Of a stretch of DNA of 64,000 nucleotides, positions 28,070 through 36,801 are shown piece by piece. How positions within the stretch are numbered: the first letter of the stretch is position 1; every line of letters starts with the position of its first letter. Origin of the DNA: Comamonas phosphati (lineage in GTDB: Bacteria > Pseudomonadota > Gammaproteobacteria > Burkholderiales > Burkholderiaceae_C). A program made the position numbers and the translations under genes. The notes under the pieces were generated by a model, which saw only the letters and a list, made by a program, of their open reading frames with translations, was not told the origin of the DNA and made no database searches. Location: positions 62,001-126,000 of the forward strand of contig NZ_BMEU01000012.1 of NCBI RefSeq assembly GCF_014637085.1, in the 5' to 3' direction.

Positions 28070-29242
28070 TCAGGAGACCTGGGCTTCGGCCTTGGCAGCC
28101 AGCGGAACTTTCCAGGCGTCATAGCCATAGACCCAGTCGGCATTGCCGCCCGCACGCAGCCAGTTGTTGCCCCGCGAGCCGATCTGTATCTGGCTGGTGC
28201 GCTCCTTGCGCATGGCCTCGTAGTTCTGCAGGGCCTGGGGCACATCCGCAGCGCTTTGGGCCGCATCCAGGTTGCGGGCCAGCACCACGGCATCTTCGAT
28301 GGCCATGCCTGCACCCTGGGCCATGAACGGCATCATGGGGTGGCTGGCGTCGCCAAGCAGCGAGACCCGGCCTTGCGACCAATGCGGCAGCGGGTCACGC
28401 TCGTACAAAGCCGTCTTGAGCACGCTGTCGCAAGCCTCCAGCAAGGCGCGCGCATGTGGGTGGAAGCTGGCGTAGAAGCCGCGCAGCTCGGCCACGCTGC
28501 CTTCGGTGGTCCAGGATTCCTCGTGCCACGACTCCTGCGCGGTGGTGGCGAAAATGAAGGTATCCCGGCCCTGGTTGAGCGGAAAGGTCACGATCTGGCT
28601 GTCCGACGTCGGGCCCCACCATTTGGTGAAGGCCGCAATGTCGGGAACATCGCGCACGCGCTCCGTGGGTACGACTGCGCGGAACGCGACCACGCCGGTA
28701 AAGCGCGGGCTCTCGGCGCCATACAGGGCCGAGCGCACCACGGAGTGGATGCCATCCGAGCCGATGAGCGCATCCAGCCCGTCAAAGCGCGAGCCATCGG
28801 CAAACTCCACGGACACGCCGGCTTCGGTCTGCGCGATATGGCTGACACGCTTGGCGAACTGCACCTGGTCAGCAGGAAAGGCATCGGCCAGCGCCGCCAG
28901 CAGATCGGCGCGGTGGATGGTGAGCTGCGGCGCGCCGTATTGGCGTTCTGCCTCATCGCCCATGGTCAGGCGCGAGGTTTCCTCGCCGCTGTCCCAGGTG
29001 CGGCTGATGCGGTGCGTGGGGCGTGCAGCGGAAGCGCGCACGGCAGCGGCTATGCCTGCGCCCAGGCCGTCCAGGGCCCGCACGGCATTGGGCGTCAGAT
29101 TGATGTCGGCGCCCACGCGCAGGTATTGCTTGCTCTGCTCGAACACCGTCACCTCATGCCCGCTGCCGTGCAGCGCGTTGGCCGCGGCCAATCCGCCGAT
29201 GCCACCGCCAACAATGCCTATCTTCAGTCGTGTCTTGGCCAT
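28070..29242 (-). CDS. FAD-dependent aromatic monooxygenase (6-hydroxynicotinate / salicylate hydroxylase type)
   Basis: A 390-residue class A flavin monooxygenase. The FAD-binding motif is IGIVGGGIGGLAAANALHG, the DG motif is ALIGSDGIHSVVRSAL, and the GD motif is LLGDASHPMMPFMAQGAGM. The overall pattern (including VGADINLTPNAVRAL) is close to 6-hydroxynicotinate 3-monooxygenase (NicC) and salicylate hydroxylases, but no nic gene cluster is beside it, so the substrate is open. ATG 29242 has AAGGAG 6 bases upstream. It is divergent from an AraC regulator 148 bases away, which probably controls it. Confidence 0.85.
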   Translation of the reverse strand: MAKTRLKIGIVGGGIGGLAAANALHGSGHEVTVFEQSKQYLRVGADINLTPNAVRALDGLGAGIAAAVRASAARPTHRISRTWDSGEETSRLTMGDEAERQYGAPQLTIHRADLLAALADAFPADQVQFAKRVSHIAQTEAGVSVEFADGSRFDGLDALIGSDGIHSVVRSALYGAESPRFTGVVAFRAVVPTERVRDVPDIAAFTKWWGPTSDSQIVTFPLNQGRDTFIFATTAQESWHEESWTTEGSVAELRGFYASFHPHARALLEACDSVLKTALYERDPLPHWSQGRVSLLGDASHPMMPFMAQGAGMAIEDAVVLARNLDAAQSAADVPQALQNYEAMRKERTSQIQIGSRGNNWLRAGGNADWVYGYDAWKVPLAAKAEAQVS

Positions 29243-29390
29243 GCCTGTCTCCTTGATCCTGGTGTGAATTCCGCGGGCCGGACCGCACACGTGTCCCGCT
29301 GCCCGCCAGTGCCAGCAAGTGTCGGCAAGGCCGTCCCGGGCGTGAAGCGCAAAGCGTCCATAAAATGGCACTAATCGTCCCAAATCCTCT

Positions 29391-30362
29391 ATGAAACAAA
29401 CCGGCGACCATTTAAGCGATGTGCTGGCCATCTGCCGGGCCGAACGCGCTGTGACGGCCAGCTTCTGCCTGCGTGCGCCCTGGGCCCTGGTGTCCGAAGG
29501 CGTGCCCGGGACCATGATCCGCATCGCCCGGGGCCAGCCCTACTGGCTGCGGGTGCAAGGCCGGGCGCCGGTACGGGTCATGCCCGGCGATCTCGTGGTG
29601 CTGCCGCTAGGCCACCCTCATGTGATCGCATCGGATCTGGCACAGACCCCGATCCCTTTCGCCCGCATGATCGAGCGCTTTGCCCGGGGAGCCAGGGACG
29701 AAAATCCCCTGACCTTCGAGTACGGCGGCCCCGGAGTCCAGACCCGCATCGACTCGGTGCTGCTCTGGATATCGGCCCATTGCCGCCACACCATCCTGAA
29801 CCTCCTGCCCCCGCTGCTGCACATACCGGCAGCCAAGGCCGCACCACCGGCCATGCTGAGCGACATGCTGCAAGCGCTGATAGAGGACTCGCTGGCGCAG
29901 AGGCCTGGATGGCGCCTGGCTGGCGCGCGGCTGGGCGAGCTGGTCATGGTGCATGTGCTCAGCAACCATTTCTCCGCCGAGGAAAAGCCCGAGCAGGGCT
30001 GGGTGCGCGGCCTGGCGGATGCACGCATCTCCCGGGCCATGGCCGCCATCCATGGCAGGCCCAGCCACAACTGGACCTTGCAGGCACTGGCCGGGGAGGC
30101 CGCCATGTCCCGCTCCCGGTTTGCGCAGGAGTTCAAGACCTTGGTGGGCGAGTCTCCCATGGCCTATCTGCTGCAGCAGCGCATGGCCCATGCGGCTCAG
30201 CAGCTGGAGTCGGGCTTGCCGCTGGTGCAGATCGCCGAGGAGTGCGGCTACGAGTCCGAGCGCGTATTCGCCCGCGCCTTCAAGCGCTGGTGCGGCCTGC
30301 CGCCGCGCGCCTACCAGCGCAATGCCCGGGCCCTCAGAAAAGAGTTCGATGCGCTGAAGTAG
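29391..30362 (+). CDS. AraC-family transcriptional regulator, cupin N-terminal domain
   Basis: A 323-residue regulator. The N-terminal cupin-type sensor domain contains GQPYWLRVQGRAPVRVMPGD and LGHPH; the C-terminal AraC domain has two helix-turn-helix units (TLQALAGEAAMSRSRFAQEF and LVQIAEECGYESERVFARAF) and ends RAYQRNARALR. This is the AraC/cupin_6 architecture that responds to small aromatics or other effectors. It is divergent from the FAD monooxygenase, the likely target, and convergent with a LysR gene 34 bases away. Confidence 0.92.
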   Translation: MKQTGDHLSDVLAICRAERAVTASFCLRAPWALVSEGVPGTMIRIARGQPYWLRVQGRAPVRVMPGDLVVLPLGHPHVIASDLAQTPIPFARMIERFARGARDENPLTFEYGGPGVQTRIDSVLLWISAHCRHTILNLLPPLLHIPAAKAAPPAMLSDMLQALIEDSLAQRPGWRLAGARLGELVMVHVLSNHFSAEEKPEQGWVRGLADARISRAMAAIHGRPSHNWTLQALAGEAAMSRSRFAQEFKTLVGESPMAYLLQQRMAHAAQQLESGLPLVQIAEECGYESERVFARAFKRWCGLPPRAYQRNARALRKEFDALK

Positions 30363-30396
30363 CGCGGGCAGCGTTGAATCAGGCACATAGGCGGCA

Positions 30397-31305
30397 TCAG
30401 CCCTGTCTCTGAAATGCCTGCTTGAGGTTCTCGTAGAGAAAATCGCTGAGCAGCTTGGTGCGCTTGGGCATGTGTTCCCGCTGCGGAATGAAGACATGCA
30501 CATCCAGCCGCGGCCCGCTGTAGCCCAGCACAAGTTCCAGCAAAGCATCGCTCTGGATGAGCGGCCGGGCGAAGTAATCGGTCAATTGCCCGATTCCGGC
30601 TCCCTGGACCACCAGTTGCCGCTGCACCGCAGGGTCCTGCGTCACAAAGCACAGCCATGGCTCCAGCGTGGTTTGCTTGCGCGCCGCCTGAAAGGTCCAG
30701 GGCCATATGCGATTGGTACGCGGATGCAGCAGGCCGATGCAGCGATGCTGCAGCAAGTCCTGCATGGTCCGCGGTTCGCCGTACCTGGCGAGATATGCCG
30801 GTGAAGCACACAGCATGTGGGTGAAGCGCCCGACTCGCCTTGCCACCAGGGAGGTATTGAGAAGCGGCCCTCCGATCACTCCCACATCCATGCCCAGGTC
30901 GACAGTATCCGGCCAGGGATTCTGTGTCACCAGTTCGGTACGGATATCGGGATAGAGCTCGGTGAACTGCGCCAGCAGCGGCGCGACCAGCAACTGGCCC
31001 AGGCTGAGGCTGGAGACGACCTTGATGGAGCCCGCGGTGCCGCTGGCGCGCTCGCGCAATTCCCGCTCGCCCTGGTTGATGGATTGCACTCCGACGCGGC
31101 AGCGCTCATAGAACAGGCGCCCGTCCTCGGTGAGGGACATGCGCCGGGTCGTGCGATGGAATACACGCACGCCCAGCCATCCTTCGAGCTGGGAGATCTG
31201 CAGGCTCACCGCCTGGGGCGTCAGATGAAGCATCTGCGCCGCGCGGCTGAAGTTTTCTGCCTCGGCAACGCACATGAAGGTAGTGACGAGTCGGAATCGG
31301 TCCAT
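30397..31305 (-). CDS. LysR-family transcriptional regulator
   Basis: A 302-residue LysR regulator with the N-terminal winged helix (FSRAAQMLHLTPQAVSLQIS, residues about 19-38) and a C-terminal effector domain (VVSSLSLGQLLVAPLLAQF; QLVVQGAGIGQLTDYF). It is divergent from the Bug/sulfatase/porin unit with a 105-base shared region containing the dyad at 31323-31337, so it most likely regulates that unit in response to its substrate. Confidence 0.92.
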   Translation of the reverse strand: MDRFRLVTTFMCVAEAENFSRAAQMLHLTPQAVSLQISQLEGWLGVRVFHRTTRRMSLTEDGRLFYERCRVGVQSINQGERELRERASGTAGSIKVVSSLSLGQLLVAPLLAQFTELYPDIRTELVTQNPWPDTVDLGMDVGVIGGPLLNTSLVARRVGRFTHMLCASPAYLARYGEPRTMQDLLQHRCIGLLHPRTNRIWPWTFQAARKQTTLEPWLCFVTQDPAVQRQLVVQGAGIGQLTDYFARPLIQSDALLELVLGYSGPRLDVHVFIPQREHMPKRTKLLSDFLYENLKQAFQRQG

Positions 31306-31322
31306 GTATTTACAAGATCTAC

Positions 31323-31337
31323 TTGAAGATATTTCAA
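31323..31337. promoter_or_regulatory. Candidate LysR operator (T-N11-A dyad)
   Basis: TTGAA, five bases GATAT, then TTCAA. It contains the T-N11-A spacing of LysR boxes (31324 to 31336) and lies 17 bases before the LysR start and 73 bases before the Bug gene. Assignment rests on position and symmetry only. Confidence 0.45.
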
Positions 31338-31410
31338 TTTATCAGCCACTATGACAGCAAAGCCTGGCTAGGCAGAATTTCAGAAAACAAATCGAGCCGG
31401 AGACACCCCC

Positions 31411-32394
31411 ATGAGATGCTTACCCGCAAGGCTGCTGATACTCAGCGCTGCTCTGGCAGCCAACTTCGCCATGGCACAGACGCACATGCCCGTGCATGCC
31501 GACAGGCCCGTGACGCTGGTGGTCTCCTTCCCGCCAGGCGGCGCACCCGACCAGATCGCCCGCTTGCTGGCGCCGCAGCTGCAAAAGCGCTGGAAGACGC
31601 CGGTGATCGTGGCCAGCCGCCCGGGAGCGTCGGGCAATGTCGGCAATGATTCGGTGGCCCGCGCAGCGCCTGACGGGCACACCCTGTTGATCACACCCAA
31701 CACGTTCACCATGGTGCCGCACGTCCTTCCCGAAGGAGCGCGCAGCCACGCCGACGTCATCCGGGACTACACCCCGATTGCATTGCTGTCTTCAGCGTCG
31801 ATGCTGATGCTGGCCAACCCCAAGCTGGGGGTCAAGAGCGCCTCTGAGCTGGTCAAGCTGGCAGGCACGAAACCGGATCTGGGCTACGCGACCTCGGGCG
31901 CAGGTTCGCCCATGCAACTGGCGGGAGAAATGTTCAACAAGGCCGCCAGGCTGCAGCTACGCCATATCCCCTACAAAGGAACGACGCCAGCCATCAACGA
32001 CGTCCTGGGCGGCCATGTGATGCTCACGTTTCTCGGCGTTCCTGTTGCCAAGCCCCTGATCGATGCGGGTCGCCTGGTTCCCCTGGCCACCGCGGACAAA
32101 GTCCGCAGCACTTTTCTGCCTGATCTTCCGACCATGCAGGAGCAAGGCCTGCCTGGCGTTGAAGTCGACATCTCGTTCGGTGTCTATGGGCCCAAGAACA
32201 TGCCGGCGGCCCTGGCAGACGATATCCACAAGTCCTTGCGCGAAACGCTGGCCAAACCGGAGGTCGCGGCCCAGTTCAAAAGCCTGTACCAGGTGGTCGA
32301 GGACCAGACGCGCAGCGCCTTCGTGGAAAAGACCCGTTCCGACTATGAGCGCTATGGACGCCTGGCCAAGGAATTCGGCCTGTTGGCAAACTGA
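31411..32394 (+). CDS. Bug-family tripartite tricarboxylate receptor
   Basis: A 327-residue periplasmic binding protein. The signal peptide (LLILSAALAANFAMAQ) is cleaved near residue 23; the mature N-terminus has DRPVTLVVSFPPGGAPDQI, then SRPGASGNVGNDSVA and the second-lobe segment QLRHIPYKGTTPAINDVLGG. It has no TctAB partner here. It is the first gene of an apparent operon with sulfatase (28 bases later) and porin, suggesting it captures the compound the sulfatase cleaves, or its product. GGAG precedes ATG by 8 bases. Confidence 0.92.
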   Translation: MRCLPARLLILSAALAANFAMAQTHMPVHADRPVTLVVSFPPGGAPDQIARLLAPQLQKRWKTPVIVASRPGASGNVGNDSVARAAPDGHTLLITPNTFTMVPHVLPEGARSHADVIRDYTPIALLSSASMLMLANPKLGVKSASELVKLAGTKPDLGYATSGAGSPMQLAGEMFNKAARLQLRHIPYKGTTPAINDVLGGHVMLTFLGVPVAKPLIDAGRLVPLATADKVRSTFLPDLPTMQEQGLPGVEVDISFGVYGPKNMPAALADDIHKSLRETLAKPEVAAQFKSLYQVVEDQTRSAFVEKTRSDYERYGRLAKEFGLLAN

Positions 32395-32421
32395 GAGCGT
32401 GCTCGCCGAAGCCGATACGCC

Positions 32422-34026
32422 ATGACAACACGAGCACCCAACGTGCTGATGATCGTCACCGATCAGCAGCGCGCCGATCATCTTGGCTGCGCCGGCAACT
32501 CCGTGCTGCGCACACCCCATATCGACTCCCTGGCCCAGGCGGGTGTGCGGGCTACGCGCTTTCATGCGGCGAGCACGACATGCATGTCCAACCGGGCGAC
32601 CTTGATGACCGGACGCCTGCCCTCGCTGCATGGCGTGGTGCACAACGGCATCAATCTTTCGCGGGACCATACGACCTTCGTCGAGCTGCTGCGCGCCGGG
32701 GGCTATGCGACGGCGCTGATCGGCAAATCCCATCTGCAGTCCTTCGGCTACGACGGCCCGGCACGCAGACGATGGATCAATGCCAATGACGGATCCGAGC
32801 CTCCCGCCGCCCTGCGCGATGCACGCAAGAATCTTCGCAGCGGCGACGACTATCTGAACGAATGGACGCCCGACTGGCGCAGCGGCCGGCGCACGCATGT
32901 GACAACGCCTTATTACGGATTCGAGCATGTCGAGCTGGCGACCTTCCATGGCGACCAGGTGGATGGAGACTATGCACGCTGGCTGGCGCAGCGCCATCCC
33001 GATCCAGCCCGGCTGCGCGGCCGCGCCAATGCCCTGCCATCCCCCGGGTACAGCGCACCGCAAGCCTGGCGCACGGCCATGCCGGAGGAGCTTTACCCAT
33101 CGGCCTGGATCGGTGAACGAGGATGCCAATGGCTGAGGGAGCATGTGCGGCAAGCCCATGGCAAGCCGTTTTTCCTGAACATTTCATTTCCCGATCCGCA
33201 CCATCCCTTCACCCCTCCGGGCCGGTACTGGGACCTGTACCGGCCCGAAGACATGCGCCTTCCGCAAAGCTTTCACGAACCCGGCAGCTCGCAGTTGCTC
33301 AAGGACGTGCACCGCTATTCCCGGGAAGGCGGATCTCGCGAAGGCTATGGCGCCTATGCGGTCAGCGAGCGCGAATGCCAGGAGACGATGGCACTGACCT
33401 ACGGCATGGTTTCCATGATCGACGACCAGGTCGGGCGCCTGCTGCTGACCTTGCGCGAGCTCTCTCTGGATGAGGACACGGTGATCCTCTACACCAGCGA
33501 CCATGGGGACATGATGGGCGACCATGGCATCGTGCTCAAGGGGGCGATGCACTTCGACGGACTCACACGCGTCCCCTTCATCTGGCGCGACCCCGCCACG
33601 CCGGCCGGCAACCAGACCGTGGATACGGCCTGCGGCACGGCGGATATTGCCCAGACCATCCTGGCGCGCTGCGGCCTGGCGCCCTACAACGGCATGCAGG
33701 GCGGCAATCTGCTGCCCTTGCTGGCCACACCGGACGCCAACCGGCAGCTTTCACGCCCGGGCGTGATGGTGGAAAGCGAGCCCGTGGTGCTGCCTCACGG
33801 CAGAACCCGGAGATACAGGCTGCGCAGCCTGATCAATGCCGATTGGCGGCTGACCCTGAGCAACCTGCACGAGCTGTGCGAGCTGTATGACCTGCGCACC
33901 GATCCATTGGAGCAGCACAACCTTTGGGATGTACGCCTGGCCGAGCGCGGACAGCTATGCGCGCAGCTGCTGATGGAACTCAGCGAACAGGCCGATTGCT
34001 CGCCCTTGCCCACGGCCATCGCCTGA
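32422..34026 (+). CDS. Sulfatase / alkaline-phosphatase superfamily hydrolase
   Basis: A 534-residue enzyme of the formylglycine sulfatase and phosphonate monoester hydrolase superfamily. The metal-site start is VLMIVTDQQRADHLGCAG, the nucleophile region is Cys54-Met-Ser56-Asn-Arg58 followed by ATLMTGR, and the later metal ligands are in YTSDHGDMMGDHGIVLKG. The core motif is CxSxR rather than the common CxPxR, so formylglycine conversion is plausible but unproven. No signal peptide is seen, so it looks cytosolic. It is the second gene of the Bug/sulfatase/porin unit. The ester substrate (sulfate, phosphonate or phosphodiester) is unknown. Confidence 0.9.
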   Translation: MTTRAPNVLMIVTDQQRADHLGCAGNSVLRTPHIDSLAQAGVRATRFHAASTTCMSNRATLMTGRLPSLHGVVHNGINLSRDHTTFVELLRAGGYATALIGKSHLQSFGYDGPARRRWINANDGSEPPAALRDARKNLRSGDDYLNEWTPDWRSGRRTHVTTPYYGFEHVELATFHGDQVDGDYARWLAQRHPDPARLRGRANALPSPGYSAPQAWRTAMPEELYPSAWIGERGCQWLREHVRQAHGKPFFLNISFPDPHHPFTPPGRYWDLYRPEDMRLPQSFHEPGSSQLLKDVHRYSREGGSREGYGAYAVSERECQETMALTYGMVSMIDDQVGRLLLTLRELSLDEDTVILYTSDHGDMMGDHGIVLKGAMHFDGLTRVPFIWRDPATPAGNQTVDTACGTADIAQTILARCGLAPYNGMQGGNLLPLLATPDANRQLSRPGVMVESEPVVLPHGRTRRYRLRSLINADWRLTLSNLHELCELYDLRTDPLEQHNLWDVRLAERGQLCAQLLMELSEQADCSPLPTAIA

Positions 34027-34084
34027 TGGCACCCATCGAACGAAGGTAATCAACGACAAGAACCGCGACGCGAGGAGACAAACA

Positions 34085-35179
34085 ATGCGACGTCTGATGA
34101 CTGGATCTGCAGCGCTTCTGGGGCTGTGGGGACCCTGCCATGCCCAATCATCCATCACGCTTTATGGCCTGCTTGATACCGCCGTTGAGCATATCAACCA
34201 CGTAGGCCCGAGCGGAGCCGGTTTGACCCGCATGCCGAGCAATGCGGGCGCCATCCCCTCAAGGCTGGGCTTTCGAGGCCAGGAGGATCTGGGCGCAGGC
34301 GTCAAAGCGCGCTTTGTGCTGGAAATGGGCATTGCGCCGGATTCAGGCGGACTCAACCAAGGCGGGCGCGGATTCGGCAGGCAGTCATGGGTGAGCCTGG
34401 ATGGCCCATGGGGAGAGCTGGGGCTGGGCCGGCAATACACCATGCTTTTCTGGTCCATGCAGAACGCCGATGTCATCGGTCCAGGACTGCACAGCATTGC
34501 CAGCTTTGACAGCTACTTCCCCAACGCCAGGGCCGACAATGCCATCTCGTACAAGGCCACTTTTTTCGGCTTGACATTGGGCGCCACCTACAGTTTTGGC
34601 CGCGATGCCGTCAATGCAGGGCCAAGCCCCGCTGGAACCAACTGCGCAGGCGAGAGCGCGTCGGACAAAAGCGCCTGCCGGGAATGGTCGCTTCTGCTCA
34701 AATACGACGCTGCCTCCTGGGGCATGGCACTGGCTCACGACGTTCTTCACGGCGGCCCTGGTGCCTTTGCAGGACTGGGCAAAAGCAGCTTGACAGATCA
34801 GCGCACGATGCTCAACGGCTATGCCAAGCTGGATCAGGTCAAGATAGGTGGCGGCTTCATGCGTCGCGACAACGATGGCAGCCCCCTCTCCCCTCGTAGC
34901 AACCTATGGTTTGCAGGCATCTCCTATCCCATGGGGGCCTGGAAATTCGATACACAGTACTACCAGATGGATTACAGCGCCAAGGCTGACAAGGGGCAGT
35001 ATTGGGTCTTCCGGAGCACCTATAGCTTTTCCAGGCGAACGGCTGCTTATGCCTCCTTCGGCTACATGAAGAACAAGGGCAGCGCCAATTTCAGCGCCAG
35101 CAGTGCGCAAGCTGGAGGATTGCCCGCCACCGGGGTGAATCAGACAGGTTTCGGCGTCGGGCTGCGGCACTCGTTCTGA
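34085..35179 (+). CDS. Outer-membrane porin, Gram-negative type (Omp32-like)
   Basis: A 364-residue 16-strand porin precursor. The signal peptide ends CHAQ at about residue 21; the mature protein opens SSITLYGLLDTAVEHINHV, contains SRLGFRGQEDLGAGVKARFVLE (broken here only as a motif description) and GELGLGRQYTMLFW, and ends with the aromatic C-terminal signature GVGLRHSF. Porins of this family in Comamonadaceae tend to be anion selective. A strong GAGGAG ribosome site precedes ATG 34085. It is the last gene of the unit and is followed by a terminator. Confidence 0.95.
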   Translation: MRRLMTGSAALLGLWGPCHAQSSITLYGLLDTAVEHINHVGPSGAGLTRMPSNAGAIPSRLGFRGQEDLGAGVKARFVLEMGIAPDSGGLNQGGRGFGRQSWVSLDGPWGELGLGRQYTMLFWSMQNADVIGPGLHSIASFDSYFPNARADNAISYKATFFGLTLGATYSFGRDAVNAGPSPAGTNCAGESASDKSACREWSLLLKYDAASWGMALAHDVLHGGPGAFAGLGKSSLTDQRTMLNGYAKLDQVKIGGGFMRRDNDGSPLSPRSNLWFAGISYPMGAWKFDTQYYQMDYSAKADKGQYWVFRSTYSFSRRTAAYASFGYMKNKGSANFSASSAQAGGLPATGVNQTGFGVGLRHSF

Positions 35180-35249
35180 TTGCCGCAGGACAAAAGGTCG
35201 CAGGCTGCAGCTTCAAGGCTGAGTGCAGGTACTGTTGGAGGAAGCAAGT

Positions 35250-35290
35250 CAAAGGCCGCGAAGCTGCATCACCTCGCGGCCTTTTTCCTT
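35250..35290. terminator. Intrinsic terminator after the porin gene
   Basis: An 11-bp stem (AAAGGCCGCGA with TCGCGGCCTTT), a 12-base loop and a T-rich tail. It is a diverged copy of the terminator at 27931; the innermost three pairs of the stem are lost. It also serves the convergent FAD oxidase gene ending at 35322. Confidence 0.88.
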
Positions 35291-35321
35291 TCTGTTTTGC
35301 ATTGCCCGGAAAATCCATTGC

Positions 35322-36698
35322 TCAGGGCTGTGGCCGGATGTTCTGGTTCATGCGAAAGAAGTTCGCCGGGTCGTATCGGCCCTTGATCTGCTGGAGCCGC
35401 CGGTAGTTGGGGCCGTAGGCTGCTGCGACGGGGTCGTCCGCCTCGTCGTCGTCCAGGTAGTTGACATAGCGGCCGGCGGCGAAGAAGGGACGCATTCTTG
35501 CGTAGGTCTCGCGGGTCCAGGCGATGCATGCACCGGTATCCGCCGGCTGCGTCCATTGGCCGAGCACGAGGAAGTTGTAGCCCTCGCTGCGGTGCGGGAA
35601 GGCCGTGTCGCTCACATCGACGCGGGTGACCGCGCCATGGAAGTGTTCGAGCAGCAGCTGGCCCATGGGCGTCGGGCAGCGCGCGAAGCAATCGATCATG
35701 GTGGCTATCGCGGCATCGCTCAGTTCGGTGAGGAAATTGGACTTCCAGTAGTTGAGCGCTCCTTTGGGGTAGCCGGCGTCGAGCATGCCGTTGAGCTGGG
35801 TGTAGGGCATGGGCCCCACCGCATCGAGCAGGGGCGGGGCGAACTGCCTGAGCGGGAGCACAGCTTTCTCAGCTTCTTCCAGCGGCCCGCAGTGGCAGGT
35901 CACCAGGGCAGCCACCGGCATGCCGGAGCCGTCGGGCGCATGCGCCAGCGTGGCGAACAGCATGTGCTCGTCGGGCAATTGGCGTGTGCTGTCGCGGAAG
36001 AATTCCAGCAGGGTGCGGGCGCAGCTTATCGGATGGACGACAAGGCCGCCGGTGATGGCCGGGCCGACCGGGTGCAGCGCGTACTCGAAGCCCGTGGCCA
36101 CGCCGAAATTCCCGCCGCCGCCACGCAATGCCCAGAACAGTTCGGGCTCCTGCTGCCGGCTCGCCTGCAGGACCTGGCCCTCGGCCGTGACGAGTTCCAC
36201 AGAGAGCAGGTTGTCCAGCGCCAGGCCGTGCTTGCCCATCAGCCAGCCGATTCCGCCGCCGAGGGTCAGTCCGGCAATGCCCGTGCTGGAGACCACGCCT
36301 CCGGTCACGGCCAGGCCGTGCAGCTGCGTCTCTCGGTCGAGCTCGCCCCAGGTGACACCGCCTTGCGCCCAGGCCGTTCCGCGTTGCACATCGACGCGGA
36401 TGCCTTTCATCAGCGACAGGTCGGCCACCACTCCGCCATCGACCATCGCCCTCCCCGCCACGTTGTGGCCGCCGCCGCGCACGGCCAATTCGAGGCCCAG
36501 CCTGCGGGTCAGGTCGATGGCGGCCGCCACATCGGCCACGCCCAGGCATCTGGCGATCAGCGCCGGCCGCTTGTCGACCAGGCCGTTATGGACCCTTCTC
36601 GCAGCCTCGTAGCCGGCATCCGCGGGTTGCAGGAGCTGCCCGCGGAAAGTGGCAGCGAGTTCGGCCGCAGCGTCGGCCAGCGATCCCATCGGCAGCAT
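35322..36698 (-). CDS. FAD-linked oxidase, berberine-bridge type
   Basis: A 458-residue flavoprotein of the PCMH/BBE class. The FAD-binding N-terminal domain has VRGGGHNVAGRAMVDGGVVA, with the histidine that commonly carries covalent FAD, and GGVVSSTGIAGLTLGGGIGW. The C-terminal BBE motif is YGPNYRRLQQIKGRYDPANFF. Such enzymes oxidise sugars, alcohols or aromatic side chains; the substrate is unknown. ATG 36698 is preceded by AGGAG 8 bases upstream. It has no signal peptide. It is divergent from a LysR gene. Confidence 0.9.
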   Translation of the reverse strand: MLPMGSLADAAAELAATFRGQLLQPADAGYEAARRVHNGLVDKRPALIARCLGVADVAAAIDLTRRLGLELAVRGGGHNVAGRAMVDGGVVADLSLMKGIRVDVQRGTAWAQGGVTWGELDRETQLHGLAVTGGVVSSTGIAGLTLGGGIGWLMGKHGLALDNLLSVELVTAEGQVLQASRQQEPELFWALRGGGGNFGVATGFEYALHPVGPAITGGLVVHPISCARTLLEFFRDSTRQLPDEHMLFATLAHAPDGSGMPVAALVTCHCGPLEEAEKAVLPLRQFAPPLLDAVGPMPYTQLNGMLDAGYPKGALNYWKSNFLTELSDAAIATMIDCFARCPTPMGQLLLEHFHGAVTRVDVSDTAFPHRSEGYNFLVLGQWTQPADTGACIAWTRETYARMRPFFAAGRYVNYLDDDEADDPVAAAYGPNYRRLQQIKGRYDPANFFRMNQNIRPQP

Positions 36699-36762
36699 GG
36701 CGTTTCTCCTGAAATGTGGGCCAAGTCTCCAGCGAAGCCGGCCCGGGAGCAAACGCTAAGAA

Positions 36763-36778
36763 TTCAGCCAAAGGTGAA
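36763..36778. promoter_or_regulatory. Weak inverted repeat in the FAD oxidase/LysR divergent region
   Basis: TTCA, eight bases, TGAA, located 24 bases before the LysR start and 65 bases from the oxidase start. It is a symmetric candidate for regulator binding, but the arms are short and the LysR T-N11-A spacing is not met. Confidence 0.25.
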
Positions 36779-36801
36779 CTGATTTCATCTACATTGCCTG
36801 C

